64,000 bases of DNA from assembly GCF_000208745.1 (NCBI RefSeq), contig NC_030855.1, forward strand, positions 11,574,744-11,638,743, written 5' to 3'. The DNA is from Theobroma cacao. Its lineage: Eukaryota > Streptophyta > Magnoliopsida > Malvales > Malvaceae. Made by a program: the position numbers and the translations under genes. Below are positions 1 through 13,100 of the stretch, piece after piece. The notes below the pieces were generated by a model that had not been told where the DNA came from, ran no database searches, and was given only the letters and a program-made list of their open reading frames with translations. The first letter of the stretch is position 1; every line of letters begins with the position of its first letter.

Positions 1-348
1 GTACCAAGCTCTTATCATCTACGGGATATATGATGAGGGAATGAATTACACTAATAGACTGTACACTGAAAGGTTGTCAAAGAACCCTTTGACTCTCCCA
101 ACAATTGGGTGGCCATGATGCATTGCTAGATGCCAATCTTGGTCTATGGAATTGATTATAAATTAATTGATTGAAATTTATATTAATCAATTAAGTCATT
201 AATCAATTCCATTGCCAATATGTTGGGAACTTAGTGGGTCATACACAATGATTGCATTTGAATTAAATTAGAAGAGTGACAATTTAAGTTAAACTTAAAT
301 CACATTTTAGGTAATAAACTTCTATAAACTTAATTAAAAGAGTATAAT
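1..348. repeat. Left flank of solo LTR, unidentified repeat
   Basis: AT-rich, non-coding sequence that ends where the family B LTR begins. It appears to resume at 2838, since both sides carry TTAATTAA/AAAGAG-type sequence. A TGTTGG start at 221, not preceded by a purine tract, could be the edge of a Ty1/copia LTR, but no second terminus supports this. No coding region is visible. Confidence 0.35.
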
Positions 349-740
349 TGTGAGACCTCGACCCCTATAGGACCGTAACTAGGTGTATACGCGATAACCC
401 AAGCCAAAGGTAATTTCATCATTTCTTTAGTGAGCCCTATAATTATGCTTTCAAACATTATTAAGGCCTCAGTAGGCGTAAGGCATAAATGAATGATGAA
501 AATAAGGATAAAATGATGAAGGAAATAAAAATATTGATGATTTCCAAAGTAGGGGCAAAATGGTTATTTTTCATCTCGAGTCAAATTTTTAAGTTTTCAT
601 GAACTCGAGTATTTCTAAACTATTATGAACCTTGTCCCAGTGTCAAAAGAGTAAAAAGATTGGACAAAGTATTGAAGGAGAACAAGCTAACTTGTTGAGG
701 GTATTTTTGTAATTTAAGTAGAGATTGGATAAGCTTGAGC

Positions 741-748
741 TATAAATA
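741..748 (+). promoter_or_regulatory. TATA box of family B LTR
   Basis: TATAAATA followed by a CT-rich leader. The same context (TATAAATATCTTC) occurs in every family B LTR in the window, at 63460 (+) and on the minus strand at 53916, 35949 and 36000. This placement suggests the U3/R promoter of the retrotransposon. Confidence 0.6.
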
Positions 749-1584
749 TCATCTTCTAGCAGCTTTTTCTTCTTCTTCTTTCTCCCCTCTAACGTTTCTT
801 CATCCTCCATGGGAGTTCTCTTCAAGCTTTCGTAACTCTCTCAAGTTAGTCTCGAATTTCATGCTTTTGTGCACCTTTTCACAAGCCCTTTGTGCTCTTT
901 TACTCTTTCACCTTGAAAACCCTCCAACGTCTTAAACCAATACTTTCTCTCACTAGCTACGTGTTTTAGAGAGAGAAAGAAAGACTCTCTATAATAGTTT
1001 TGGAATTCTTGAGGAGGAATCCAATTACTAATCTAGCAAGGTGAGTGTTGAAATTGAGTTGATATTTTTAGTTCTTGATAATGTCTAGTAATTTGAATTG
1101 TGAGTGTTTTATTGTTGAGATTGTTTAATCATTTTTAGTGTGACTAGAGTAGTGCAAATAATAGTCATTTAATGGTAGTTGGAAGCTAGTAAGAATGACT
1201 AGTAGAACTGAATTTAGAAAATAGCTTTGGAATAGTATTAATTCCAAGTTGAGTTGATGGTGATGTTATTGTGTGTGATAGGTTCCAACGAAACCCCACA
1301 CCTCCATTCGAAATCTTAGTCAAAGTTAGAGCCCACCAAAACATCAATAAAGACTGGTGAGTGAACTTGCATTTCAAAATTCTTTGGGAAATGTAATGTA
1401 TTTGGATGAAACATTTGAATGAGTTTATCCAACCTTTCTTTAAAAATGTGTGCCGGGGAACAAGCCCTTGACAAAATGTTTTGATGTTGTGAAAATGTGA
1501 AATGTGTAAAAAAATGAATCCAAGTGCTCCTATATTATGTTGATATGTATATTATGCATTGGATGTTCATTTTTGTGTGATAAT

Positions 1585-1711
1585 GATGACCTAGCTATGT
1601 GCATGTGGGAGTGCACATGAGCTGATGATGACCCAGCTATGTGCGGTATGAGAGTGCACATGAGTTGATGATGGCACAGCTATGTGCGAGTAGGGAGTGC
1701 ACATGAGCCGA
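1585..1711 (+). repeat. 42-bp minisatellite inside LTR B, 3 copies
   Basis: Three consecutive units of 42-43 bp built on GATGAC...AGCTATGTGC...GAGTGCACATGAG. The same array lies in reverse complement at 53040-53164 in the 5' LTR of the gypsy element. Confidence 0.8.
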
Positions 1712-1912
1712 GTGTGGCGGGATGGTATACTTGATGATGTATGTATATATATATGTGTGTGTTATATAAAGTCAAGAATATGGTATATGGTTGTAATGCA
1801 TGTAAAATCTTGCATGTGGAACTTTAGAAATTCTAAGTGTTTCAAGTTGATTTTGTCATTTCAACAAAATGGCCTTTCTTTAAGAGAATCAAAACTTTTC
1901 CTTGGTGCCCTG

Positions 1913-2033
1913 TTTCTCGCTGCAGCGAAAAACTCTCGGGTTTGGAGTGTTATACTGGCCTGGTTCTCGCTACAGCAAGAATGCATTTTGTTTTACCGCC
2001 TGAATCTCACTACAACGAGAAACTTTCTGTCCT
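1913..2033. repeat. Palindrome cluster CTCGCTGCAGCGAG (family B)
   Basis: Three degenerate copies of TTCTCGCTGCAGCGAGAA within 120 bp, at about 1915, 1975 and 2012. It is the same motif as the larger clusters at 34346-34790 and 52655-52835. Confidence 0.75.
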
Positions 2034-2837
2034 ACATGCTAACTTGTTTGGTTGCTGTCCCATTTTCCATATCATTAACACCACAATTGATCATGGACTC
2101 CCAACATTAAGGAACTTATTTAATTAAGTTTGAAATGAGGGGTTTTAAAGAGAAATCCTCAGCTAGTTGAGAAACCCTCATCCAGTTGATAATTTAAACT
2201 AGAGAGGACTCGTCGTTTCACTTGACTTGCTTGAATGTTATTAAAGTTTTTACTCTTCAAATCATTCGTTGAGCATGGATCCTTTATCGTCAAGTGATTA
2301 AATCGTTAGCGGTTTAATGAGGGGTTTTAATAAGAATTAAACTAAATTGCATTGTTTTCAAAATAAGTGCATTATGATTTCTTAACTTCTCTTATCGATT
2401 GCTTGTTCCCTTCCTTTGTTTACTCATTGGGTTTATACTCACCGTTTTCAACTTCATGTTTTCAGATCAGGAGGCAGCCGGTAACTAGGTCGAGGTGTCC
2501 TTGTAGATTTGTTTCCTTGGTAGGTATCTCGGCATTCAATAGCTGAACTTTAGTTGAGTCTCTCCGCTGGAAGTCGAGTATCCCCTTTTGTTGTGTATAG
2601 ACAAACCTGATGTAAATTATTAAGATATACGTTTTAGACATTATATGTATATTTGATTGGAAATGCCACTACGAGATGGCAATGGTTAGCATTATTTTGA
2701 ATTGAAATTATGAAATGTGACTTTAATAACTTATGATGGAATGATGGACAGGTTATATAAATAGGCTTGCTTGGGCTTAGTGGGCTACATCCATTGGGCC
2801 CATGCGCCTGTCATGGCCCGAAATTTGGGTCGGGACA

Positions 2838-3424
2838 TTAATTAAGTTTTTGGCATAATTATAAATAGTTATAATTATAAGGCCTTGATTGCAAAATATA
2901 AAAGAAATTAATTTTGATTTTAATTTTCAAGGACTTAATTAAAAGAGTTTAATTAAGTAATGGGCCCAATATTATAATGTGTTATAATATTAAGGACTTA
3001 ATTGGAAAATTGAAGTTATTTTAACCTAACTATATAAGTCATCTTTTAACTATTTTTCATATGAGAGTTTTTCACAATTGAAGAAAACGTAGTTTTTGTC
3101 AGAAAAAGAAAAACGTTTTCTTTCACTGCCACCACTCCCTTTGTGTGAAAAAGAAAATTGCTTATGAAGCAATTTTCAAGAGAGGTTCGGCTAAGATTGT
3201 GAAAAAGAAGAAAAGGACAATTGTTGTCCTCTTTGCGAGTATAAAGTATAGTTAAAAACTTCCTCCTTTGTCGAAGGTTCAAGTGCAATCATGTGTACTA
3301 CCATTGGAGGCCAAGCACTTGATTGGCTAGGGTTTTTGCTCCTTGTGGTGTTCGTGGGATTACTTTGGAAAGTGCCATTGTGATTACGAAATTACTTGGC
3401 AGGGTAACTTTCTAAACAATAATT
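2838..3424. repeat. Continuation of flanking repeat, unidentified
   Basis: AT-rich sequence with repeated TTAATTAA blocks, then a GAAAAAG-rich stretch, resembling the U3/R part of a Ty1/copia LTR. No second terminus, PBS or coding motif was found, so the class is unproven. Short frames here show no protein signature. Confidence 0.3.
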
Positions 3425-5689
3425 TATTTTGTACTTTTATGTGTTAAATATCACCAAGGTGATCCATGGGTGGAGGCATGTTTTTGTTGTTTAGTTATAA
3501 AGTTTTAATTTTCTTTTCACTACGTATTTTGAGCATGCCATCCATAGCCAAACCCATCAATTCTATACTTTCATCTCTTATTCTTAAGAGATAATTGTTT
3601 ACACTAAATCCTTCGTGTAAACTTTGAATTTCATAAACCCGGCAACTTGTTTATGACTTCAAATGCCTATTTCAATCTTTCTAATAACATTTGTCATGTT
3701 CAAACTATTATATTCATACTATTAATCACATATATGGCAGCAACCATCAATCCAATTTCACTCAATTATTTCCGAGTTTACATGCATAATTTGTCTATCT
3801 AACTTTCAATGCTTTGTTTCCCAATCTTCCATCCATATTATTCCTCCTTATTTCTTTCAAACAACATAGCAAGCAACTTTAATAGTTCTAACTAGCTCAT
3901 GCATTTGTAGATCTTTCCAACAATCATCATTCTTTACTATGTGTCTTTCAAACTATCAATCAACACAACAATAGCCATTTTCTCAAAATCTTCTAACCAT
4001 ACTTAAAGCATTATACATTTTTACTTTTGAGGTTGCTTGAGCCTTGCATGCACTCCAATATTCTTCCAAGTTTCAATCACCAAGCTACTAACATTATTCA
4101 CAAATTATTTGTTTAACAATTCTACCAACCGTAGGCCTTAAAGCATAGTACCATGATTACCTTTTCTCTTTCACTTTGAATCCATCATGCATCCAAGGGT
4201 TTGATGGCTTCCATGTCACTAAATCCTCTCCAATCAAGCTTTTCTTTGTTGCCACAATACATTTCTTATGGTTACCAACCAATTGTCAAAACATAATCAA
4301 CCCAAAACCACAATGCTTACCCTTGTTTCTCTTGAAACTTTGGAACCAAGCTTTCCACTTTCCTTAAGCTCCACGGTTCCTCTCTTGCATGTTAAAGATT
4401 CCTTTTTGGGTGATGAAAAGTTAAACTTAACAATGAAGAGCAAGGAACCCACGATTTCCTTGAATCCTCACAAACTCGAGCCTTCCCCCCTTTCTTTTTT
4501 TCTTCCTCTCTTTTCTTTTTTCCTCAGGTGAAACCTTTCAAGACCTAGATTTCTCTTTCTTTTCCTCTCTTTTATTTTTTTTATGGGTGGAACCTCTCAA
4601 GAACCAAGCTCTTTCTCTATTCTCTCACAATGGCTGATTCTTACAACCTTTCCAAGGCCAATTCTCATTTCTTTTACGCTTTGAAATTTTGCTATTTATT
4701 TGGCCACCCACTTACCCAATCAAATTACATACACACATTTGCCTTTTTATTCTGTTTGGCCACCTTGCCAACCTATAAGATTTCATGCATTCAATTTCCA
4801 TCTCTTTTAATTGGTTGAAAATCTACTTTTATTATCCATCCATTCTTTAATTTATCTTCATGCATTCTTAATGCATTTCCATTTCATCCACCTTATTTAT
4901 GTCCAATAGCCTGACATGCATTCTCCCATATTATTTCTCATTTAGCCTCCCATTTAGCCAATAACATTACATGCATATATATTTCCTTTCTTTGAGTCCA
5001 ACATTGCCACCAAGTGTCTTCCATGCAAAAATTCTCTATGATTTCTTTAATTAGTAAAATCACATGCATATTTCACCTTGTGCATTTGTCTCATTCCTTT
5101 TATTTGTCACATGGTGGGGGGTCCCACATGTTCCCCACCAAGACTACACCTTTATATGCCATCTTTTGCATCTAATAATATTATCACATGCATATGCCAA
5201 TCTTCCATATAACCTTCTTTTCTAATGACTAATTATTTTCTTTTCATCCAATTTTACATGTGACCAATAATTTCTTTATCTAAATAATATACTATAATAT
5301 AAATGAATAAAATATTATTTTATTCATGTTATCCAAAAATTCTGTTTTTGGTCCCCCCCCACTTAGACTTAACTTATCTCTCGCAAGATGCGACCTGTTC
5401 TGGCGTCGAATTATTTTAATATTATTTTATTATAAACTTCTCCACTTGTCTCCTCGGGTCCCAAAGTGTCTCACTTTACCTTGGTTCACTTCCAAATCAC
5501 CTTTTAACTCTACTAACTCATCACCGATAAAATATTATTATTTTATTATTATTTCTCACATGCGAAATATTTTATTCAAAAATATTCCTTCCACCCATCT
5601 CCACTCTTTCGCATTTAATTTGGCTTTAATTGACCTCATCCTATCGATAAGGTTGTGTTGGCTTCTATATGAGGGTATAGGGTGTTACA
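3425..5689 (-). mobile_element. LTR fragment, family E-like, minus orientation
   Basis: The right edge is clear: CTATCGATAAGG ... GGGTGTTACA ending at 5689, matching the right edge of the complete family E LTR at 32251. Read on the minus strand it starts TGTAACACCC. A PPT-like tract (AAGTGGGGGGGG on the minus strand, about 5350-5365) lies some 330 bp inside. A CT-rich stretch occurs near 4480-4600. The left edge was not found and is set arbitrarily; no TGTAACGACC terminus is present, so the LTR is probably truncated. Confidence 0.45.
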
Positions 5690-7159
5690 CGAAAGCTCAT
5701 GACAGACTCATCAAAGTGGATGTGTTGAATAGGAACCTACTGGATGCCAAAATTTGGTCTGTCAATAGACGACCCTTGCCACACAATGCTGTGGCCTATT
5801 TATCTGCACATGGAACAATAAATGGATGAGTCCTCTAATACTCAATGAAGGGTGCAGATAAAACAAGCTTATATATATTGACAAATATATTCATACATTT
5901 ATATATGAAATGCACTATCAATGCAACCAAATATTCGAACACACATCTCTAAAGTTAAGGGCATATCCATCATCCTTAAGGAGTCTGGATAATCATCATA
6001 CCAATCATTAGGTTTATCCTTTAAGTCATTTAAAGTCATTCTCCATAACACACTTTAGTAGCTGAAGTATCACATCAAATTTATCTAAGCCTATTTGAGG
6101 CTATTTCACATCGCTTGCAATCCAAATCTCAATCATTGAATAGTCTTCCCTTAGACATCATCAAATCAAGCTTGGTGGCCAACTAGTGGAGTCAAATCAC
6201 ACTCAGGGTAAAGTTACTAGCGAAAAACAATCATGCATGTGCCAAAGCAATAGACAAAAAATCAGAGTCATCATCCAAAGTAATCTCCCAACGAATGGCA
6301 TCACCGGGGGTATTCTTAGACAAGTGGCATTAAAGCACTGCAGGTGGGACTAATACCACCATCCCTATTTACCACCATCCTTGCAGGTACCTACATAGTC
6401 ACAAGGTGTTGGATTCCCCTCCATCCTTAGATCAAATCAACGTCCAAAATTCATTCATTCAGACGGAATATAAAACCTATGCCTTGGTATCACATAAACC
6501 ACAATTTACATTAGAGATCACTCTTAAGGAGCATTAGACATCTCCATCTCAATGTCTCATCGAGATGCCTTTAATTCTCCAAGGCATTGAATACTCATAA
6601 TTCACCAAGGGTTAATTGTCTAGGGTAATTGGCTCGTAGACATTCATCATATTCTCTAGACTTCCTAGGCTAGGCTCACACAATATAGGCCACTAGGTGG
6701 CTTGCACTAAGGCATGCAACACGGCATATAATCATATATATTTTCATTCTCTAGCCTAGGCACATTCCTCTCGACAATTATATATATACATATATAAATT
6801 TCTAATCTAGTACCATTGCAATGCCTTTATCAAGGCATTATGCATCACATGCATTTTAATTTATACCCACTCACAATGACAGATTGGAGGTGCTTCCACT
6901 GCCAAACTCAACTGTAGCCGTCTAATTGTCCTTTAGCATGCCAATGAGTCAAATAGCTCAATTTTCCCCCATAGAACACATGAAACATCGAAACGTTAAT
7001 TCTTTTCAAGCTTTCAAAAATACCCAACTTTTGAAAAATAACTAAATTCATAGCAATCAAACATACAAGCTCCAATCATTCAATAATGAGCTAAACTTAT
7101 ACCTTAAAAGCTAGATTGCACAAGTCTAAGCTTCCAAATTCTAGCAAATTGAGGGGACC
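5690..7159 (-). mobile_element. LTR family C, left part, minus orientation
   Basis: Homologous to 60485-61610 (shared blocks around GATGCCAA, GACCCTTGCC, GGCCTATTTATCT). It is interrupted at 7159 by LARD1 and resumes at 16924. Compared with the second copy, about 300 bp of its left end are missing, replaced by the E-like LTR ending at 5689. No coding sequence. Confidence 0.65.
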
Positions 7160-10153
7160 TGTCAAGCCCGACTCTACAATATGTTTATTATGCCATTCTT
7201 ACATAAGAATGCATGTTTGCTTACTTGGGTACCTCAAAAATCGTTAAAGGACGACAATGTACCAAATGGTACAATTAAGTTGAATTAAGCCTCGAACTAG
7301 TCCAAATAGAGATTTTAAGATGAAATTGACAATTTTAAAACCCCAAAATGACTTAAAATGGTGATTCAGAGTTCGAGGACCAATTTGGAGTCAAATTAGA
7401 ATTTTCATGACCTAAAGGTAAAATGGTCATTTTGCCACCTGAGGTTAAAATTGGAATGTTGGAAGAAGTTTTTGATCAAGATTCACTATTTAGAACATAA
7501 TTTGAGTTTGAGAAGTGAAAAATTTTAATTTCGGCATTTTTTCGAGCATAGGGGTAAAATAGTCATTTTACCACCCCAGGGGCAAAATTGTAATTTTACA
7601 CCGCCCAACACTTATCCAGCACATGGATTTTACCCAATATTATCATGGATAATTAAGGAAATTTAAGTGGTGGAGAGAGATTGCTTAATGGCTAAGTATG
7701 ACACATGGACCAATGGAATGGTGACATGTGTCAAATTTATATCCATTTATTTTTTGGCTTCAAAATCAGCAAAAAATCTGCCCATTTCTCTTCATATGGC
7801 TGGCCAAAGTAAGAACAACGGAAGAAAAGAAGAACACAAACCCTAGGTGGAAAAATTCAATGGAAAAGTGTGAAAATTCAAGTAATCAAGCAATCAAAGG
7901 TAAAATATCTTGATTTTGACTTGTGATCTACCTTTCCCATGCATTATTTTGCATTTTCCATGGTTGAATCACATGATTTTTAATAGGTATCTTGCTGGCT
8001 GAACACTTAGAGAGAGGTTTTGATGTCTAATTTGGTTAGATTTCAATGTATTTTAGTGTTTTTAGTTGAATGGTGGTGTGTAGCATGAAAATCAAGCAAG
8101 AAAAATTCATGTTCTTCCATCACCCATCGTTGGCCGAATTCTCCATGTCGAATATTGAGGATGATTTTGATTTTATTTCAAGTAATTTGGTTAGGAATTA
8201 CTAATTTATGGTGTGAGAATCAAGTAAGAAAAATTATAGTGTTGATGCACCCACCATAGTCGAATTTTCCAAGAGAATATGTGAGGATGATTTTGCCATA
8301 TTTCAAGTTATTTAATTTGTGTTTGATGATTTGGAGTGTTGGGAGAAAAATGGAATTATTTGGAGTTGAATTGGATGTATTGGCCAACTAATCGGGTGAT
8401 GGATCAAATTAGGCCAATACCATTTTATTTAGGTACACAATTGAATTTGTGTAGAACACCGTATTTAGATAGTTACCTGAGTATTTTACATTCCATTTCA
8501 TGCATTAGTAAAGAGCTTGAAATAGATTTATAATGGTATGACACAGTATATTGAATTATGTGTCATGTATTGTATATAGGTGGTGACCCCTTTAACAAGG
8601 GTAAAGACGTTGTGTCAGAGGACTGAGAATAGGAATATTTCAAACTCCTGATACTGTGAGTAACCTTACTATCGTCTTAATTATCTAAAGTGGTTTTTAT
8701 TCGATTTTGTGATTTTATAAAAAATGAGTTTAAATGGTAAATCTTTATGTTTTATAAGCAAAATGTGATTAAATGAAAATGATTTTATAAATTGTCTTGA
8801 AATTGAATGATGGTTTTGAAAATGGAGTAATTGGAGACTAAATTGTTGTGTTATAAATCATGGTTTGAATTGAATGGCTTACGATAATATTGGCATGAAT
8901 GGTTGATTTGGTAAAAGGTGCTGAAAATGTATGAACTGTTGATTTGCCTTGAGAGGCTGTAAAACAAAATAATTGCCATATCATGCTATTGCAAATTTTA
9001 TTGTATGGTGGGTTTAGTAGCTGTAGTGGACGGGTTCCGTGGACTAGCCTATTAGAGGGGCATGATAACCCTATTATATTCATCCCTCAATATGAGAGGC
9101 GCGGATGGATAACTCCTGAGGTTAACACTTTAGAGTTCATTTCATGCCAAACCACCACGTGAGGGTGAACTCAGCCAACGCCAAGGAACAAATATGTTTT
9201 CAAAACAGAAACATGATTTATGCATGCATAACTTTTTAACAGCCTTGGCGGTCTCGGTTGGGATAACCCTCGGCCAAGGTGTCCTTGATAATTGAGTATG
9301 AAAATGATTTTGGCATGAGGCAAAGTTTTAAGAAATCCATAAGCCATGTTGATTACTCGATTTATATGAATTGATTTTATTTGCTTGAAATGATTTGAAA
9401 GGTGATGAATTACAGTATGTTAAACTATTTTATCTGTCTCTATTTAACTTAGCTTTAGATATTTTAGATAGTATTTTTTTACTCACTGGGATTATATAAT
9501 CTCACCACCCTCCTTTCCACCCATTTCAGTCTCAGGATAGTCGATAAATAGCTCATTTCGTTGAGGGCTATAGTTGGACTTGCATCCTCAAAAACTGTAG
9601 GTTTACCGCTTTTGATACTTTTGGTCGTTTGTGGGCCCACGTGTCACTGTAAATTAAATTTTATACTTTGGTTATCTGTATTACAATATGTATGAATTTA
9701 TTTAGCTTTTACGCTATAAAAATTATTTACGTATAACTCTAAAAATATTATTTTATAAGAAAATAGAATATTTTATTGAATATTACTTTTATTTTTTATT
9801 ATATCCAAATAATCATAATTTCATTTTAAATGAAGGTTTTAGATGTTTAAACTTATTTTTGATTATGAATTATGTGGTTTGTACACGCATACTACATTTT
9901 TAACGGATTTCGAGATTTTTGAGAAAAATGACCAAAATGCCCCTATGAGAAAAAAATTATTTTTCTATTGTTTTGATTTGGAAATAGCTTATAATCTCTC
10001 AAAACATGATACTTAACAACTATTGCTCACAAGGGAGGTGCGATAACTAATATTAAAGCCTTGCGAGGTTCCGGATGGCATTTCGAGCGATGAATGTCTA
10101 TCGGGATGTCGCGACGGTTGTCACGGGCTCGAGAGGAGTACCGAGTCATGACA
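7160..10153 (+). repeat. LARD1 5' LTR (family A)
   Basis: Starts TGTCAAGCC and ends ATGACA, 2994 bp. It aligns along its length with 13927-16923, 39441-42396, 46601-49556, 61611-63070 (partial) and, reversed, 21222-24179. The short frames inside it are not conserved between copies. A 7-bp stem (CCTTGGC 9243-9249, GCCAAGG 9273-9279) is kept in most copies. Confidence 0.92.
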
Positions 10154-10160
10154 ATTAGAG

Positions 10161-10172
10161 TGGTATCAAAGC
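10161..10172 (+). other. Primer-binding site, initiator tRNA-Met type
   Basis: TGGTATCAAAGC, 7 bp after the LTR end. It differs by one base from TGGTATCAGAGC, the complement of the 3' end of initiator tRNA-Met used by many plant gypsy and copia elements. Confidence 0.85.
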
Positions 10173-13100
10173 TTTTGGTTTTAAAGATTAGAGCTTTTGG
10201 GTTTAAATTTGTTTTAAAAACTACAGTGTCAGTGTGGCCCAAGTTAAGTTAAGTTAAGTTAGGTTTGATACAATAGAATACGTGCATCTGCATATAGAAT
10301 TTGGAGTTGTTTAGACTCATTTTGTTTCTTCTTATGGATCTTATCGGAGCATAAGTCATAGACAAGGAGCTATATGAACTCTTGTTCCCAGTAATCCACT
10401 TCCTTGTTAATGTCATGCAAAGGTCATAAGTAGGGCCGTTGTCTGGGTTTAAGATGCCACCCGTGACACGAGCCAATGTTAGAGAGATCTTAAAATGAAT
10501 GCTCCTAATGAAAGATTAATGAAATGATATATCCCTTCGATAAAGGATGGAGAAATTTAGAGTTGGACTAATAGGCCGTGATAATTTATTCATTTGGTGG
10601 AGTTATAATTGAACTCATGGTTGTCAATTGGAAAAAGATTTACGGACTATGGATTGTATTGGGGCCAATATAAAGGAGCACGTGTGATAATGGTAATAAG
10701 GGGTGCACTTTGATAAGAATGAATAGTGATGGTTGTAATTCACTTGGAGTCTATAAATTAAGCATTGAGGTAAGAGTAAACCCTTACTTATGTGCATGAA
10801 GATAAAAGCACTATGTTAATGGAGCTTGTTATGCCCATATAAAAGTGGTGTTGGGATTTTGAAATATTTTATATGTGAATATGTGTTGAATAGGTACAGC
10901 AACTTAGAGGGAACTGGTGTTGATTTCAATTAAGCGATTATGAGATTTCAAGAATTGATTGGACCTATTATAGTTCATGGATATAAGCACGTGAGTTAAC
11001 TCAAGAGTGAGTATTAATAATTACTATAATTGATGTGTGGTCATGAAGTAAGAAGTTAGTAAACAAATCTGGTCTAAGGATGAGCTTGAACTTTGCTATG
11101 CATAGCAAAAGGGAAGCCAAGGGATTAAAGGACTAGATGTGGAATTGGCAGCTTGAGGATAAATGACTTGAAAATGTCAAATCTAGTCTAAGTGCCATAT
11201 GAAGTTCTATAATTGAGATTGATATACGAATTACTTGAAAGATCAATTTCAAAGTTTATTAGATTCAAAGTGTGGCCTATGATACGAATGATTAGTCTTG
11301 AAGGTGATCTCTCCAGAGTATGGAATTTAGAAAATGTTGATGTTTGGATATACTCTAAGAGAGAGAACTTCTGCATCCTAAGGTTCGAACAACTTTGATC
11401 TTATGATCGCAAAGGCAAGGTGTAATAACTAAGTAAATTATTCACTTAATAAATGTGATTGGTTATTGATGAATAAAGTCAAGATCTTAACATTTAGTGG
11501 TATACAATTTGATAATTATGTATTTAAGAGTTATTTGGAGACAATTCCTTCATCAAATTTGCACTAAATGGTATGGTAAAGGCATATCAATGTTAATATG
11601 NNNNNNNNNNNNNNNNNNNNNNNNNNNNNNNNNNNNNNNNNNNNNNNNNNNNNNNNNNNNNNNNNNNNNNNNNNNNNNNNNNNNNNNNNNNNNNNNNNNN
11701 NNNNNNNNNNNNNNNNNNNNNNNNNNNNNNNNNNNNNNNNNNNNNNNNNNNNNNNNNNNNNNNNNNNNNNNNNNNNNNNNNNNNNNNNNNNNNNNNNNNN
11801 NNNNNNNNNNNNNNNNNNNNNNNNNNNNNNNNNNNNNNNNNNNNNNNNNNNNNNNNNNNNNNNNNNNNNNNNNNNNNNNNNNNNNNNNNNNNNNNNNNNN
11901 NNNNNNNNNNNNNNNNNNNNNNNNNNNNNNNNNNNNNNNNNNNNNNNNNNNNNNNNNNNNNNNNNNNNNNNNNNNNNNNNNNNNNNNNNNNNNNNNNNNN
12001 NNNNNNNNNNNNNNNNNNNNNNNNNNNNNNNNNNNNNNNNNNNNNNNNNNNNNNNNNNNNNNNNNNNNNNNNNNNNNNNNNNNNNNNNNNNNNNNNNNNN
12101 NNNNNNNNNNNNNNNNNNNNNNNNNNNNNNNNNNNNNNNNNNNNNNNNNNNNNNNNNNNNNNNNNNNNNNNNNNNNNNNNNNNNNNNNNNNNNNNNNNNN
12201 NNNNNNNNNNNNNNNNNNNNNNNNNNNNNNNNNNNNNNNNNNNNNNNNNNNNNNNNNNNNNNNNNNNNNNNNNNNNNNNNNNNNNNNNNNNNNNNNNNNN
12301 NNNNNNNNNNNNNNNNNNNNNNNNNNNNNNNNNNNNNNNNNNNNNNNNNNNNNNNNNNNNNNNNNNNNNNNNNNNNNNNNNNNNNNNNNNNNNNNNNNNN
12401 NNNNNNNNNNNNNNNNNNNNTGAAAGCAAGCACTAAGTTATGTGGTTATAAAAAGGAAGCTGTAAGCTGAGAGTGATATTCATATTAACATTGAAAGGTA
12501 CTTAAGGAGAATCTAGTTTCAAGTTTTGCAATTTCAAGTGCAATTTATAAATTGGCTAAGGGAGAATGATGTTTTGTTCATATGAAAGAGTGAAACAAAA
12601 GATGATTGAAGTTGACCTTGATAATGAAGTCAGATAATGAAACTTTCCTAATATATTATGGAAAATTGGAATTCAAAAATGCTCGAGGCATACATGATTC
12701 AAATGAGTCTGAGTCTTAAGTGACAAATCAATATCGGAATGCAATAAGGATACAATATATGGAAGAGGCATGAAAGATAATCGAGGAAAAAGGATGACTC
12801 TTTGGAATTGTGGTATTGCATACGATGCAATGATCAAGTTAAGATAAATCTTTGAGGCATCAATGGAATTATAAAGCATACACGCATAATAGATTATAAT
12901 TCAATGGAGATGACATTATGATGCAATGATATATAGTACAAGGAAACTTAAACATATAGTTGGAAATGATAAGAAGAGAGTATAAGTATGTAAATGATGT
13001 GGAACTATGCATAGGCATGATGAGAATTTGTATGAATTATGAAGATTATTCTATTGAATTTTGGTTGTGGATGGGAATGAACAAAGAGAAATTAATCTGA

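Larger units (their letters stand above)
349..2837 (+). mobile_element. Solo LTR, Ty3/gypsy family B
   Basis: It starts TGTGAGACC and ends TTTGGGTCGGGACA, the same termini as the two LTRs of the gypsy element at 33711-54291 (there on the minus strand). No PBS follows the 3' end and no PPT precedes the 5' end, so this is a solo LTR left by LTR-LTR recombination. Flanks are ATAAT (344-348) and TTAAT (2838-2842), a TSD with one mismatch. Internally it holds a TATA box, a 3-copy 42-bp minisatellite and a cluster of CTCGCTGCAGCGAG palindromes, all shared with the other family B LTRs. Confidence 0.85.

Noticed and set aside
5326..5829. 167-codon frame
   Set aside because: It runs across the junction of two LTR fragments (5689/5690) and has no recognisable domain; a chance frame.
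10242..10262. Telomere-like (TTAAG)n run after the LARD1 PBS
   Set aside because: The unit is not TTTAGGG, there are only three to four copies, and it is shared with LARD2 as part of the element.
11497..12470. Long frames of up to 308 codons on both strands
   Set aside because: They consist almost wholly of N. The same applies to frames across 34869-35461.
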